Positions 62,743 to 64,000 of a stretch of 64,000 nucleotides of DNA are shown piece by piece. The notes under the pieces are model-generated. The model was not told the origin of the DNA, searched no databases, and saw only the letters and a list, made by a program, of their open reading frames with translations. The stretch comes from Anaeramoeba flamelloides (Eukaryota > Metamonada > Anaeramoebidae). Within the stretch, counting starts at the first letter, position 1. Every line of letters begins with the position of its first letter. The stretch lies in NCBI GenBank assembly GCA_027625915.1, contig JANTQA010000057.1, positions 4,402,001 to 4,466,000 of the forward strand, written 5' to 3'. The position numbers were made by a program, and so were the translations under genes.

Positions 62743-64000
62743 AATTCTTGGAATCTGAAAATTTTTTTGGAAGGCTGTATGAAACTTTTTATATTTTTAT
62801 TTTACAATTAACAGTAAAAATAATGTAAAAATCCGATTACTACAATATCAAACTTGCTTTCAATATTATTTTTAGAAATGAATTATTGTTTTAATAAATA
62901 AAATCCATTTTTCTCATTTTTGAAAAAGTTCAAAATCCAAACTATATCTAGAAATTATTGTAAAATAAATGTTTTTTTCGACGAAAAAAGAAAGAAATAT
63001 TATTATTTACAAATGAGGTTTGCCCAAAAATACACTTTAAAAATAAAACGACAAAGTTCGAAAATATCTAAGTTTATTAAAAGATTTAATTTCAAATAAA
63101 ATATAATAATTATTTTAAACTTGTAAAAAAATTAAATTTTTTGATTCAAAGAACAGTTCAAATCTATTTTTTCTTTCTAGTGAATAAAAAAATCTCAGAA
63201 AAAAAAAAACAAAATATATCCTTAAAAACTCTCTCCCAAAATACTTTTTTTATTATCTGGATAATTGAACGGGTGAATCTAAAGAAATACTTTTTAATTT
63301 GATTATTTATTAATCAATAATTAATGACCCAATCTTAATTTTTTCAGTGGTTTATTAACAACCCAAAGATTAAACGTATCAATAAACCTTGCAATTATTC
63401 CTCAATTGTTGAAAAATTTTCAAACAAATACTATAAATTCAATTAATAATTCAAAAAAAAAAAAATAGATTTTATCAAATAACTGATTATAATAATAAAA
63501 ATTCCTTGTTGATACCAGGAGTGTTAGAAAAATTATATTGCCAAACCTTTTAAATTTCAAGAAATTTAATAACTATTTGTGAATAAAATAGAAGATCATT
63601 TTTTTTAGATCTTCAAGGATTCAATCTTTTGGTTTATTTTTAATGTATTTTCAAAATAAATGATTAAAAGGCCCAAGGTTATTTGTCCGCTTCAGACACC
63701 CATAAAAGTCAAAAAGTGAGATTTCTTGAAAAAAAAAAATTTTGGTATTTTTTCTTTAATTTTTGATAATTTGATCTAAAAAGCCTAACTAAAAAAGGAT
63801 CGGGATACTTTTGATGAGAAAATTTCATGTAAAAAAATGAACTATTCCAAAAAAGATAACCAATCACTCTTAAGTTGTTAAATGGGGTTAAAAGCGGGTT
63901 TAACTACATCCTTGTGAAAATAATTACTCTATTACCTTTGGGATTAAAAATAAATAAGAGTTACTAGTACTTAATAATAGTCTAAATTTCCTAATAAATT
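62743..64000. other. AT-rich sequence to the window edge
   Basis: No gene, RNA or clear repeat copy was recognised. Confidence 0.5.

Overview
The window is eukaryotic nuclear DNA that is extremely AT-rich, with islands of ordinary protein-coding sequence separated by long AT-rich gaps. Spliceosomal introns (GT...AG, about 115 to 2,900 bases), a typically eukaryotic gene set (AMPK alpha, MPS1/TTK, actin, RBR ubiquitin ligase, BTB protein, TKL kinase), Asn-rich and Lys/Glu-rich low-complexity inserts, and many small transposons all point to a free-living protist. An amoeba-like lineage such as Anaeramoeba is my guess from gene style; no marker in the window proves it.

Layout. 1-3740: repeats and transposons. 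3756-13195 (minus): TKL-type kinase fused to two right-handed beta-helix blocks, with two introns of 2.6-2.9 kb loaded with transposable elements. 13196-23141: mobile-element debris, one probable RUN-like exon (17223-17477, minus) and an RBR/RING fragment. 23142-24830: RBR E3 ligase. 24831-29654: LINE copy and repeats. 29655-31646: BTB protein with KEKE tract and a GATase-like C-terminus. 34007-34390: small unknown protein. 35959-38388: MPS1/TTK-like kinase. 39050-40850: second LINE copy. 41117-42703: folylpolyglutamate synthase. 42704-47029: a possible minus-strand terminal exon, a Tc1/mariner-like element and repeats. 47030-51790 (minus): five-exon AMPK/SNF1 alpha subunit. 51791-58644: repeats. 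58645-59775: strongly divergent actin. 59776-64000: repeats and two MITEs.

The genes form no operon or pathway cluster. Several are signalling genes (three kinases), and two concern ubiquitin or protein-interaction scaffolds (RBR, BTB). A hexanucleotide microsatellite of the type GAAAAA recurs both in exons, where it encodes Lys/Glu tracts, and in intergenic repeats.

Much of the non-coding DNA can be sorted into families by comparing copies within the window: at least three TA-targeting MITE or mariner-like families, two or more foldback (long inverted-repeat) families, a 757-base element with CTTAAGGGATTA ends, a LINE family with 5'-truncated copies, and a purine-tract repeat family whose internal TA microsatellite has repeatedly received transposon insertions. 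All coordinates of repeats were read by eye and may be off by several bases.
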